A DNA stretch of 32,049 bases from Thermodesulfobacteriota bacterium. GTDB lineage: Bacteria; Desulfobacterota; WTBG01; CAIYCZ01; CAIRTM01. The notes under the pieces are model-generated. The model was not told the origin of the DNA, made no database searches, and worked only from the letters and a program-made list of their open reading frames with translations. The stretch is from the NCBI GenBank assembly GCA_026415325.1, contig JAOAHH010000127.1, positions 1-32,049 on the forward strand, written 5' to 3'. Numbering within the stretch: position 1 is the first letter of the stretch; the number at the start of each line of letters is the position of its first letter. The position numbers were made by a program, and so were the translations under genes. Positions 1 through 8,971 of the stretch are shown here, one piece after another.

Positions 1-513
<513 letters not shown>

Positions 514-559
514 TTTTTTATCTTTAATAGTTTACATAATATATCTTATCAGACATTAG

Positions 560-584
560 ATATTGAATTGTCTTCCTTCAATAT
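560..584. other. Inverted repeat downstream of cheB
   Basis: Bases 560-567 and 577-584 form a perfect 8-bp inverted repeat (ATATTGAA / TTCAATAT) with a 9-base loop, flanked by a weaker outer match (549-553 with 594-598). It lies in the 150-base gap between cheB and iorA. The stem is AT-only apart from one pair and no clean T-run follows, so it is not a convincing intrinsic terminator; it could be an operator or a weak transcript end. Nothing else is recognisable in 514-663. Confidence 0.25.
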
Positions 585-663
585 AAATATCTATCTGAAA
601 GTTTATTGATTATTTATCGCTTTTGTATTATATGTTTTCACGTTTTTTAACTTTGATGAAAAA

Positions 664-2484
664 ATGAATAACCATTCAAAAACGCCCGTCATTTTAATGG
701 GGAATGAAGCTATTGCGCGAGCAATTGTAGAACATGGATGTTTTCTCGCCGCTTCATATCCCGGAACACCCGCATCAGAAATCTTATCTTCAATTGCAAG
801 ACTTAAAAAAGAATATAATCTTGATATGCATGTTGAATGGTCAGTAAACGAAAAATGTGCATTTGAAGTAGCTTTGTCAGCAAGTTATGCGGGCTATAGA
901 GCTGTGGTTGCAATGAAGCAGGTTGGTTTAAATGTTGCCCTCGACCCCCTTATGAGTGCTGCATATACTGGTACAATCGGTGGCTTTATTATTTGTTCAG
1001 CAGATGATCCAGGACCACACAGTTCTCAAACAGAACAAGATAGCAGAATGCTTGCAATGTTCGCAAAAATCCCTGTGTTCGATCCTTCATCACCACGTGA
1101 TGCCTATAAATGTATTCTGCCAGCTTATATGCTTTCTGAGAAATATCAGATACCAGTTATGGTTCGACCAACTACTCGTGTCTGTCATGCAAGGCAAAAT
1201 ATAACTACCAATAACATTAATGGCTTTTATTCTGCTGTCAGTTTTGAAAAAAATCCTTCTCGTTGGGCAGCAACGCCTCGTTACCGATATGACCTTCACA
1301 AACTGCTGAATAAAAAAATCGAAAAAATTAGTTTAGAAAAAAAATTTTATCCTCTTCAATGGAACAAAACCCCAAAAAAAGCGCATACTTGTATCATAGC
1401 TTCAGGTGTTGCGTTTGCACATGTGGCTGACATTATAAAAGATACAAGTTTAGGTGATTCTGTTGATATATTTAAGGTTTTGATGCCCTACCCTCTTAAT
1501 AAAGTTTTTATCAAAACCATACTTGAATCATATAAACATATCTTAATTATCGAAGAACCCTATGGTATCATCGAGCTTCAGTTTCCCGAAAAAAAGCATA
1601 TCTACGGGAAATCGAATGGGTTTGTTCCTTGTGAAGGAGAATTAACCCCCGACATTATCGAACCAATTCTCCACCATTTTTTTCACAGAAAAAAAACGCG
1701 TCGAAAACTTCCTGCAAACTTGCCTGGGCAACGTCCTTCATTATGCCCTGGCTGCCCTCACCGCGCTTCATTTTTTGCAATTAAAAAAGCTTTCCCAAAC
1801 GCATTATATCCCAGTGATATTGGCTGTTATACCCTTGGCATCAATTTAGGTGTTGTTGACACCTGTTTATGTATGGGGGCATCTATTAATCAGGCATCGG
1901 GACTTTTTCATGCCCTATCGAAAAACACAAAACAACAGCCGCCGATCATCGCAACGATCGGCGATTCAACATTTCTCCATTCAGGAATTCCTGCTTTAAT
2001 TAATGCACACTATAATGGTGCCCGTTTTATTCTCGTTATTCTTGATAATAGCACAACGGCTATGACCGGTAACCAACCTACAGCACTTTCAGGAATTCGG
2101 GTTGACGGGAGTAGAAGTAAGCCACTGGATCTTGAAAAAGTTATTGAAGGTCTCGGGATAGCATTTTTAAAAAACGTGGATCCCTATCGTGTTCCTGATA
2201 TGATTAACACACTTAAAGAAGCGGCTCTTTTTCTCCAAAAGCCTGATGGTGGTATTGCCGTCATCATAGCAAAACATCCTTGTCTGATGAATATTCCTAA
2301 AACGAGGTCACCACAACCAGTCATTTCAAATAGTTGTACCGGTTGTGGATATTGTGTTAAGCATTTTGAATGCCCCGCGCTTTCCATAACCAATGGAAAA
2401 TGTGAGATTAATACGTTGAGCTGTACTGGATGTGGCGTATGTATACATGCTTGCCCAATCGGTGCAATAACTATGGATAATTAA
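664..2484 (+). CDS. iorA: Indolepyruvate:ferredoxin oxidoreductase, alpha subunit
   Basis: This 606-residue protein has the family's usual length and order. An N-terminal pyrimidine-binding-type domain is followed by CPGCPHRA near residue 360. A thiamine diphosphate motif beginning GDSTFLHSG near residue 432 ends at the downstream asparagines. Two C-terminal 4Fe-4S motifs follow at about 556-602 (C-x2-C-x2-C-x4-CP and C-x2-C-x2-C-x3-CP). The family oxidatively decarboxylates aryl pyruvates from aromatic amino acids to arylacetyl-CoA, reducing ferredoxin; the reaction is oxygen sensitive and typical of anaerobes. The beta subunit gene begins 3 bases after the stop codon, so the two are surely co-translated. 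The ribosome binding site is weak (GATGAAAAA before ATG). In vivo direction is not determined: the enzyme could also run reductively to make aromatic 2-oxoacids. Confidence 0.95.
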   Translation: MNNHSKTPVILMGNEAIARAIVEHGCFLAASYPGTPASEILSSIARLKKEYNLDMHVEWSVNEKCAFEVALSASYAGYRAVVAMKQVGLNVALDPLMSAAYTGTIGGFIICSADDPGPHSSQTEQDSRMLAMFAKIPVFDPSSPRDAYKCILPAYMLSEKYQIPVMVRPTTRVCHARQNITTNNINGFYSAVSFEKNPSRWAATPRYRYDLHKLLNKKIEKISLEKKFYPLQWNKTPKKAHTCIIASGVAFAHVADIIKDTSLGDSVDIFKVLMPYPLNKVFIKTILESYKHILIIEEPYGIIELQFPEKKHIYGKSNGFVPCEGELTPDIIEPILHHFFHRKKTRRKLPANLPGQRPSLCPGCPHRASFFAIKKAFPNALYPSDIGCYTLGINLGVVDTCLCMGASINQASGLFHALSKNTKQQPPIIATIGDSTFLHSGIPALINAHYNGARFILVILDNSTTAMTGNQPTALSGIRVDGSRSKPLDLEKVIEGLGIAFLKNVDPYRVPDMINTLKEAALFLQKPDGGIAVIIAKHPCLMNIPKTRSPQPVISNSCTGCGYCVKHFECPALSITNGKCEINTLSCTGCGVCIHACPIGAITMDN

Positions 2485-2487
2485 AAC

Positions 2488-3015
2488 ATGAAACGATCCA
2501 TAAACGCATGCCCATGCCAAATAGTTCTTTGCGGACGTGGAGGACAAGGTATTTTATTTTTAACACGTGTCTTAACTGAGGTGGCTCTACTACGGGGTCA
2601 CAGCGTCATATCATCTGAAACACATGGGATGGCAATGCGTGGTGGATCGGTTGTATCGTTCATTAAAATCGGTGATTTTTTTTCACCTCTTATCAGAAGC
2701 AAACAAGCAGATATTCTTTTTGTGCTCTCTGAAACAGAACTTATACAAAATCAACATTTTGCACGGCCGACAGGTTCACAAATATACATAAACGCAAAAG
2801 AACCACGAAAGCGTTCGATTGATGCAGATTCTCTCGCAGTTCGCCTTGGCTCACCTGTGACGGCAAATCTCGTTCTTCTTGGTTTTGCTTGCGCACATCC
2901 TGATTTTCCATACTCACATGATGAAATTGCTCAGTGCATACGAAAAATAAGTACGGCTTCAATGGTTGATCAAAACCTTAAATCATTTTATGAAGGGTAT
3001 TATTCTTTTTCTTAA
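2488..3015 (+). CDS. iorB: Indolepyruvate:ferredoxin oxidoreductase, beta subunit
   Basis: The 175-residue product carries the gamma-type 2-oxoacid:ferredoxin oxidoreductase domain, with a glycine-rich GRGGQG motif at residues 13-18 and the conserved ETHGMAMRGGSV segment near residues 45-56. It pairs with IorA to form the catalytic heteromer that binds CoA and passes electrons to ferredoxin. The start lies 3 bases beyond the iorA stop, and the phenylacetate-CoA ligase gene follows after 36 bases. It is slightly shorter than many homologues but has no missing core motif. It carries no iron-sulfur motif, as expected, because the clusters are on IorA. Confidence 0.93.
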   Translation: MKRSINACPCQIVLCGRGGQGILFLTRVLTEVALLRGHSVISSETHGMAMRGGSVVSFIKIGDFFSPLIRSKQADILFVLSETELIQNQHFARPTGSQIYINAKEPRKRSIDADSLAVRLGSPVTANLVLLGFACAHPDFPYSHDEIAQCIRKISTASMVDQNLKSFYEGYYSFS

Positions 3016-3051
3016 TAATACTTAATATTTTATCAACGGGGAGATACTTCA

Positions 3052-4320
3052 ATGTTTCAGCCTGAACTTGAATCACTCGGCCGAGATGAACTTATGCAAC
3101 TCCAACTTGAGCGGTTGTGCCAAACACTTGATCGGATTGAAAAAAATAATCCGTTTTATTTTAATAAAATAAAGAAAATTTCATCTCGTGATATCAAATC
3201 ACTTGAAGACATAAAGAAATTCCCATTTTTAACCAAAGATGATCTTCGAGATGGATATCCGTATGGATTTACCTGTGCCGATCCATCTGAATTCATGCGC
3301 CTGCATATGAGTTCTGGTACAACTGGCATTCCAATTATTAATCCTTCGACACGAAATGATATTCGTCAGTGGGGGAACATAATGGCACGATGCTATTGTG
3401 CCGCAGGACTGACTGATCAAGATGTTATCCAAATTACCCCCTCATTTGGTCTTTTTAATGGAGGCTTTGGCTTTCATTACGGCGCAGAAACACTTGGCGC
3501 AATGATAATTCCTATTGGTGCCGGCAGAACGCTTTTGCAACTGAAATTTATCAGGGACTTTAATGTTACCGCTATCACTGCAATCGCTTCTTACCCCCTT
3601 CGCATCATTGAAGTTGCGGAAAAGGAAGGGTTTGACTTTAAAGCAACAAAGCTCAAAGTCGGAATTTTTGGCGCCGAGGTTTGGAGTGATGAGGTGCGAC
3701 GCCGCATTGAAGCAGCGATGAGTATCGAAACATTTGATATTATTGGAATGACTGAAACTGGCGGTGTTGGATTAGGCATTGACTGTTCTTATCATAACGG
3801 CATTCATGTTTGGGAAGACGACTATCTTATCGAAATCATAAACCCCGAAACCGGCGAACCGGTTCCTGACGGTCATGAAGGAGAAATGGTTATTACAACA
3901 TTAAACCGTGAGGGTCTGCCGCTTGTGCGCTATCGGACTCGGGACATAACTGCTATTCTAAGCAGAGAACGTTGCGCATGTGGTCGCACCTCATTGCGAA
4001 TTCAGCGGCTTAAAGGTCGCAATGACGATATGCTAAAGATAAAGGGTGTGAATTTTTATCCCTCACAGCTTGAGAGCATTCTCATGAAACATCCCCAGAT
4101 AGCAAATCATTATCAGATTGTTCTTGAAAAATCCAAAGGTCGTGACACAATTACGCTCATGATTGAAACCCGTGGCAACGTCTCGCAAAGCCTTTCAGAA
4201 GAAATTGCCATGCAAATCTATGATCTGCTTGGTTTTCATGTCGATAAGCTTGATCTTTTACCAGAAGGCACGCTCCCGCGCGCTCCTGGCAAGGCTGTCA
4301 GAGTTGTCGATAAAAGATAG
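3052..4320 (+). CDS. paaK: Phenylacetate-CoA ligase (AMP-forming), PaaK family
   Basis: This 422-residue protein is an acyl-adenylate-forming ligase of the PaaK type. The phosphate-binding loop SSGTTGIP is near residues 86-93, MTETGG near residue 236, an acidic YRTRD motif near 300, and the short C-terminal AMP-binding domain of the family after about 330. The family converts phenylacetate or related arylacetates, ATP and CoA to arylacetyl-CoA, AMP and pyrophosphate. A strong GGGGAG ribosome site precedes the ATG. Its position directly after iorAB fits a common arylacetyl-CoA pool: it can activate free arylacetates for reductive carboxylation by IorAB, or recapture acids lost by thioester hydrolysis. 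No aerobic ring-epoxidation (paaABCDE) genes are nearby. The exact acid substrate is not shown by sequence. Confidence 0.9.
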   Translation: MFQPELESLGRDELMQLQLERLCQTLDRIEKNNPFYFNKIKKISSRDIKSLEDIKKFPFLTKDDLRDGYPYGFTCADPSEFMRLHMSSGTTGIPIINPSTRNDIRQWGNIMARCYCAAGLTDQDVIQITPSFGLFNGGFGFHYGAETLGAMIIPIGAGRTLLQLKFIRDFNVTAITAIASYPLRIIEVAEKEGFDFKATKLKVGIFGAEVWSDEVRRRIEAAMSIETFDIIGMTETGGVGLGIDCSYHNGIHVWEDDYLIEIINPETGEPVPDGHEGEMVITTLNREGLPLVRYRTRDITAILSRERCACGRTSLRIQRLKGRNDDMLKIKGVNFYPSQLESILMKHPQIANHYQIVLEKSKGRDTITLMIETRGNVSQSLSEEIAMQIYDLLGFHVDKLDLLPEGTLPRAPGKAVRVVDKR

Positions 4321-4368
4321 CAAACCATATCCTATGAGTTAGGTGCCATAGAGGAAGGAGATTAAAAA

Positions 4369-4920
4369 TTGAAATTTGCACTTGTTCCAAAAGAGGTATT
4401 TTTTACAAAAGGCGTTGGCGTGCATCGTGATGAACTGCGCTCCTTTGAGCTTGCACTTCGTGATGCAGGCATCGAAAAACAGAACCTCGTGCCGGTATCA
4501 AGTATCCTCCCACCGGGGTGTAAAATTATCCCCAAGGCCCAGGGGCTCAAAAAGTTGTATCCCGGCGCAATAACTTTCACTGTTATTAGTAAATGCTCCA
4601 GCAATGAACCCCGCCGTCTCATCGCTGCATCGATCGGTTGCGCAATACCTACTGATAAAACCGGATATGGATATCTTTCCGAATTTCACTCATTTGGCAT
4701 GACCGAAAAGCAAGCTGGAGATCATGCTGAAGATATGGCCGCAGCCATGCTTGCATCAACATTAGGGATTGAGTTTGATGAAGATAAAAGTTGGGATGAA
4801 AAAAAAGAGGTTTACCGCATTAGCAATAAAATATTCAAGTCAACCGAGATTACCCAGTCAGCTATTGTTTCATCTAAGGGGTATACTACCGTCGTTGCGG
4901 CAGCTGTTTTTTTGATGTGA
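4369..4920 (+). CDS. pdaD: Pyruvoyl-dependent arginine decarboxylase
   Basis: The 183-residue product matches the pyruvoyl-dependent arginine decarboxylase family, which converts arginine to agmatine for polyamine synthesis or acid response without pyridoxal phosphate. The precursor self-cleaves between two serines; here VPVSSILPPG places them at residues 44-45, giving a short beta and a long alpha chain with an N-terminal pyruvoyl group. The GYLSEFHSFG motif near residue 105 supplies the glutamate known as the acid catalyst in the archaeal enzyme. The start is TTG, chosen because a strong GGAAGGAG site at 4353-4360 sits 8 bases upstream and residues MKFALVPKEV align with the family N-terminus. 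It is 48 bases downstream of paaK, with no obvious metabolic link. No agmatine-using gene is next to it. Confidence 0.9.
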   Translation: MKFALVPKEVFFTKGVGVHRDELRSFELALRDAGIEKQNLVPVSSILPPGCKIIPKAQGLKKLYPGAITFTVISKCSSNEPRRLIAASIGCAIPTDKTGYGYLSEFHSFGMTEKQAGDHAEDMAAAMLASTLGIEFDEDKSWDEKKEVYRISNKIFKSTEITQSAIVSSKGYTTVVAAAVFLM

Positions 4921-5046
4921 TATTAAACCAGTTTCTAAATTTATACATAGCACACTCCCAAAGCAATAGTTATCTACTCTCAAAATTATACACATATCTA
5001 GTTATGAACAAAGCCTATCTCAAAACTCTGTGAGCGGTTTTCTTTT

Positions 5047-5769
5047 ATGCTAACATCAGATGAAAGTAATCGTTTTATTAAAATGCGTCGTGCTATGGTT
5101 GAGCGGCAGCTCATATCTCGCGGCATTACCGATCACAGAGTTCTTGAAGCAATGGGCAAAATTCCCCGTGAAGATTTTGTTCCCGAACGATTCAAAAACG
5201 ATGCCTACTCGGATGGTCCCTTAAGTATTGGAGAAGGGCAAACTATTTCGCAACCGTATATGGTGGCTTTGATGACTCAATGTCTTGAATTGAAAGAAAC
5301 CGATAAAGTTCTTGAAATCGGAACCGGTTCAGGGTACCAAACTGCGGTGCTTTGCCATATCACGCCACATGTTTATTCAATTGAACGAATCCCTTCCTTA
5401 GCGCGTGCTGCAGAAGAACGTCTGCGAAGCCTCGGCTATCATACTTGTAGTATTACGGTTGGTGATGGTACATGTGGCTTGCCAGAATACGCTCCTTTTG
5501 ATGCAATTATTGTCACTGCTGCAGCACCATCAGTGCCGGAAACGTTACAACAACAACTTGCAAAGAACGGAAGACTAGTGATTCCAGTAGGTTCAAGTTA
5601 CACACAGATGCTCTACAAAATAACCCGTATCGATAATACGTTTGTTACCGAAGAAATTACCCCCTGTGTTTTTGTGCCGCTTATCGGCACTTATGGCTGG
5701 CAACAATCTGATCCAGAAAACAATCATATATCATCGCGAACATTTGATGAATGGGATAACACCATATGA
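5047..5769 (+). CDS. pcm: Protein-L-isoaspartate O-methyltransferase
   Basis: This 240-residue protein repairs isoaspartyl residues in aged proteins by S-adenosylmethionine-dependent carboxyl methylation. Family landmarks are GEGQTISQPYMVA near residues 60-72, and the SAM-binding LEIGTGSGYQTAVL near 94-107. The later PFDAIIVTAAAP and GRLVIPVG motifs are also present. It is somewhat longer than the usual 205-220 residues because of a C-terminal tail after the YGWQ segment. The start has no strong ribosome site; internal methionines at residues 13 and 17 are alternatives but would trim the conserved helix. The stop codon overlaps the gpmI start as ATGA. The preceding 126 bases (4921-5046) are AT-rich and probably hold the promoter, but no hexamer pair there is convincing. 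Confidence 0.93.
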   Translation: MLTSDESNRFIKMRRAMVERQLISRGITDHRVLEAMGKIPREDFVPERFKNDAYSDGPLSIGEGQTISQPYMVALMTQCLELKETDKVLEIGTGSGYQTAVLCHITPHVYSIERIPSLARAAEERLRSLGYHTCSITVGDGTCGLPEYAPFDAIIVTAAAPSVPETLQQQLAKNGRLVIPVGSSYTQMLYKITRIDNTFVTEEITPCVFVPLIGTYGWQQSDPENNHISSRTFDEWDNTI

Positions 5770-7463
5770 ACTTTTTATTACATCGACTTCCTCATTACCA
5801 AGGCGTCACCGGTCCGTTGCTCCTGATCATTCTGGACGGCATGGGTTTGTATCGTGGCAGATCTGAAGGATATCCGGGAAATGCCTTTGAACAGGCACAG
5901 CCACAGACACTGCTCCGTTTGCTTCAGAGCGAAAAAATCGTGACGCAGTTGAAAGCTCACGGTACGGCAGTCGGCATGCCTTCGGATGCAGATCAAGGAA
6001 ACAGTGAAGTTGGCCATAATGCACTCGGCGCAGGTCGCATTTTTGCCCAAGGAGCAAAGCTTGTTGATGAGGCGATTGAGTCACGGCGGATCTTTCAATC
6101 CTCAGTCTGGCGCAACATTATCAATAACTCATTACAGAAAAGAACGCCGGTGCATTTTATCGGTCTTCTCTCCGACGGAAATGTGCACAGTAATATCAAT
6201 CACTTGATCGCCCTGATTGCCGAATGTGACCGCGCAGGAGTTGAAGAGGTGTATATACATGCACTGCTTGACGGTCGCGATGTTCCTCCTATAAGTGCTT
6301 TAAAGTACTTTGGGATGCTGGAGGATTTTCTCTGGACTATTCAGGTCCAGGCGCAGAAAGATAAAAAACGACGCCGCTATGCCATTGCTTCGGGCGGCGG
6401 ACGCATGGTAACCACAATGGACCGCTACGAGGCAGACTGGCGCATTGTTGAACGCGGTTACAACGCGCACGTCCTCGGTGAAGGTCCGTTGTTTCGCAAT
6501 TGTTTTGATGCCATAATTGCGCTCCGAAAACAAACCCAACTTGATGATCAGTATCTTCCGCCCTGGGTAATCGCCGATCCATCATGTTCCGATAAACCGA
6601 TCGGACAAATCTTCGATGACCATGCGGTTATCTTTTTCAATTTTAGAGGAGATCGTGCAATTGAAATAACCAGGGCATTTATCGAAAACAATTTTTCATA
6701 TTTCCCTCGAAAACGTCATCCTAAGGTGCTCTATGCAGGAATGCTCGAATACGACGGTGACACGCATCTTCCGCCACATTATTTAGTCGAACCACCTGCC
6801 ATTGATCATACTATTTCAGAATATCTTGCTCGTAATGGTATTTCACAGTATGCAATCAGTGAGACGCAAAAATATGGTCATATTACGTATTTTTGGAACG
6901 GTAACAATTCGGCAAAATTTGATGAGACCCTTGAAACATGGATTGAAATCCCCTCCGATACCATTCCCTTTGATCAAGCGCCTGCCATGAAGGCCCATGA
7001 AATCGCAGAAGTCGCTATAGAAGCGCTTCAATCAGGTAACTATAAGTTTCTCCGGCTTAATTTTGCAAACGGTGATATGGTCGGACATACTGGTTCACTG
7101 CCTGCTGCCATCCAAGCTGTTCGTGTCGTTGATCAGGCGGTTGCGAAGCTTCTCTCGGTTATCGATGAGCTGGAAGGAACCGTTATTATTACAGCAGACC
7201 ACGGAAATTGCGAGCAAATGATTGCTGTGGATCCCAAAACTGGACAGCCTAAAAAAGCTGCTGGTGGCAACTTTGAGCCCATGACCAGCCATACTTTGAA
7301 TCCGGTTCCATTTATTATTCATGGGCCTGATACTGCTCGATACGCGCTCAATACCGATATCCGTAATCCCGGGCTGGCCAATGTGGCTGCTACAATTTTA
7401 AACCTTCTCGGTTTTGCAAAACCCGAAGATTATCTTGACTCAATCATTCGTATAAACAGCTAA
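5766..7463 (+). CDS. gpmI: 2,3-bisphosphoglycerate-independent phosphoglycerate mutase
   Basis: This 565-residue protein is the cofactor-independent, metal-dependent mutase of the alkaline phosphatase superfamily, interconverting 3- and 2-phosphoglycerate in glycolysis and gluconeogenesis. LIILDGMG near residues 20-27 holds a metal aspartate, and DQGNSEVGH holds the phosphorylated serine at about residue 80. HALLDGRDV, the arginine-rich FRGDRAIEI and ITADHGNCE near 474-482 supply further substrate and metal ligands. It is about 50 residues longer than typical homologues, mostly in inserts. Translation is coupled to pcm through a 4-base ATGA overlap. The pairing of a repair methyltransferase with a glycolytic enzyme has no evident functional logic beyond shared housekeeping expression. 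Confidence 0.94.
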   Translation: MNFLLHRLPHYQGVTGPLLLIILDGMGLYRGRSEGYPGNAFEQAQPQTLLRLLQSEKIVTQLKAHGTAVGMPSDADQGNSEVGHNALGAGRIFAQGAKLVDEAIESRRIFQSSVWRNIINNSLQKRTPVHFIGLLSDGNVHSNINHLIALIAECDRAGVEEVYIHALLDGRDVPPISALKYFGMLEDFLWTIQVQAQKDKKRRRYAIASGGGRMVTTMDRYEADWRIVERGYNAHVLGEGPLFRNCFDAIIALRKQTQLDDQYLPPWVIADPSCSDKPIGQIFDDHAVIFFNFRGDRAIEITRAFIENNFSYFPRKRHPKVLYAGMLEYDGDTHLPPHYLVEPPAIDHTISEYLARNGISQYAISETQKYGHITYFWNGNNSAKFDETLETWIEIPSDTIPFDQAPAMKAHEIAEVAIEALQSGNYKFLRLNFANGDMVGHTGSLPAAIQAVRVVDQAVAKLLSVIDELEGTVIITADHGNCEQMIAVDPKTGQPKKAAGGNFEPMTSHTLNPVPFIIHGPDTARYALNTDIRNPGLANVAATILNLLGFAKPEDYLDSIIRINS

Positions 7464-7503
7464 TGCCAGACCTTAGGAAACGACATTAATGCATTTTCCA
7501 TCA

Positions 7504-8961
7504 TTATATGCGTTTTATTGCAGATAAAAGTTCATCAACCGATACTGTTGCAATCCCAGCCATTGTATCCGACATAGCATAGGGAATAATGAGCTGATCA
7601 CGGTGAATAATCGATCCGCATGAATAGACCACATTCGGCACATACCCTTCTCGCTCCTCCTCACGTGGCTCAAGTAATGGATCAGTCAACATTCCAATAA
7701 TGCGCCGTGGATTCTCTAAATCGAGTAACATTGCTCCAATGCAGTACCGTCGCATAGGGCCAACACCATGTGTCAATACCAGCCATCCATCAGGTGTTTC
7801 AAGCGGGGAGCCGCAATTACCAATTTGAATGAGCTCCCATGGATATGTAGGGCGTTGGAGAATTTCCGACCGTTGCCAAAAGTGAAGATGATCTGAAAAC
7901 ATAATGTGGTTATTTTCATTATCTTGCCTTGATAGCATTACATATTTACCGTTGATGCGGCGCGGGAAAAGCGCCATCCCTTTGTTTTGCACCGCCCTTC
8001 CGTTTAAAGTGATCATTTTAAAGGTAACGAAATCTTTAGTTTCGATAAGTTGCGGCAGAATGGTGCTACCGTTATAGGCAGTATAGGTTGCATAATACAT
8101 AACCGTTCCATCGTCGTCCGTAAACCGTACAAACCGAGCATCTTCAATACCACTGCGATCATTTTCCGATGCAGGAAAAATCACTCGTTCTGAAATCATG
8201 CTATCGGGATTAAAGGTAAGCTCATAGTTTGACCGGGCAAGCCACAGCATTGTCTCGATGGCATGTTCTTGTCTCGGTACAAGAGAAGGATGTTCTTGCT
8301 CAAAACTTTCGATACTGTTGCGTAACATTGAAAAGCTGAATTGATCAGGCAATGATCTTAGAATTGCATGTGTTGTTTCATCACAAATTTGCATTTCATT
8401 GAGTTTAAGTTCAAATAAGTGACGGTCATATAAAGGGTTAAGCTGGAGTTCAGCATGTTCGACAAATTCATGAAGCGGATCAAAAATGATATTCGTATCT
8501 TCATCAATAATGCCGCTTCTGAATTCTATGGAGGAAATATGCCCTTCCCCAACCGCACGCAAACTCATAATAAACCTAATCTGTCCCTGTTCGAGGTCGC
8601 TCTGGTCCGGATGTAGTACGATCGATGGATTGAAGATCGCCGCTGATTCAACGGCATATTCCATGGTAAAGTATGCACCAATAAGTTTTTTCCGATGGTC
8701 ATCCAGGTGCGCAACTTTATCAGGTAAAAGATGCTGAACGGTATAAAAGTGTTTTAAAAAGACATTGTCGATATCTCGATGCCGATCGGAAAAATCATCA
8801 TAAATGTCCCGAAGCACTTGCATTACTTCTTTCTTTTCAAGTTTCAGGACTCGCCGTATAATTCTTCTTGCATGCATTACACTTTTGGGGAGATGCAATC
8901 TCGTTATAACGCGCGAAGGATCACGAACAATCTTCTTTCTTTTCCGTTTGACTGTCACCAT
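7504..8961 (-). CDS. GH130-family glycoside phosphorylase/hydrolase-like protein (long form)
   Basis: This protein of about 485 residues has the five-bladed beta-propeller signature of glycoside hydrolase family 130, which mostly cleaves beta-mannosides by phosphorolysis to mannose 1-phosphate. Visible landmarks include SGIEDARFVRF, whose aspartate is the family's catalytic acid, then NCGSPLETPDGW, an LDLENPRRI segment and the EGYVPNVVYSCG block near the C-terminus. An N-terminal portion of about 100 residues, very basic at the start, precedes the propeller. The ATG at 8961 is preferred because AGGA lies 8 bases upstream and the gene then starts 10 bases after the previous stop; a TTG at 9012 would overlap that gene by 41 bases. 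It is last in a four-gene operon. Exact glycan specificity cannot be read from sequence. Confidence 0.82.
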   Translation of the reverse strand: MVTVKRKRKKIVRDPSRVITRLHLPKSVMHARRIIRRVLKLEKKEVMQVLRDIYDDFSDRHRDIDNVFLKHFYTVQHLLPDKVAHLDDHRKKLIGAYFTMEYAVESAAIFNPSIVLHPDQSDLEQGQIRFIMSLRAVGEGHISSIEFRSGIIDEDTNIIFDPLHEFVEHAELQLNPLYDRHLFELKLNEMQICDETTHAILRSLPDQFSFSMLRNSIESFEQEHPSLVPRQEHAIETMLWLARSNYELTFNPDSMISERVIFPASENDRSGIEDARFVRFTDDDGTVMYYATYTAYNGSTILPQLIETKDFVTFKMITLNGRAVQNKGMALFPRRINGKYVMLSRQDNENNHIMFSDHLHFWQRSEILQRPTYPWELIQIGNCGSPLETPDGWLVLTHGVGPMRRYCIGAMLLDLENPRRIIGMLTDPLLEPREEEREGYVPNVVYSCGSIIHRDQLIIPYAMSDTMAGIATVSVDELLSAIKRI

Positions 8962-8971
8962 ATTCTTATTC

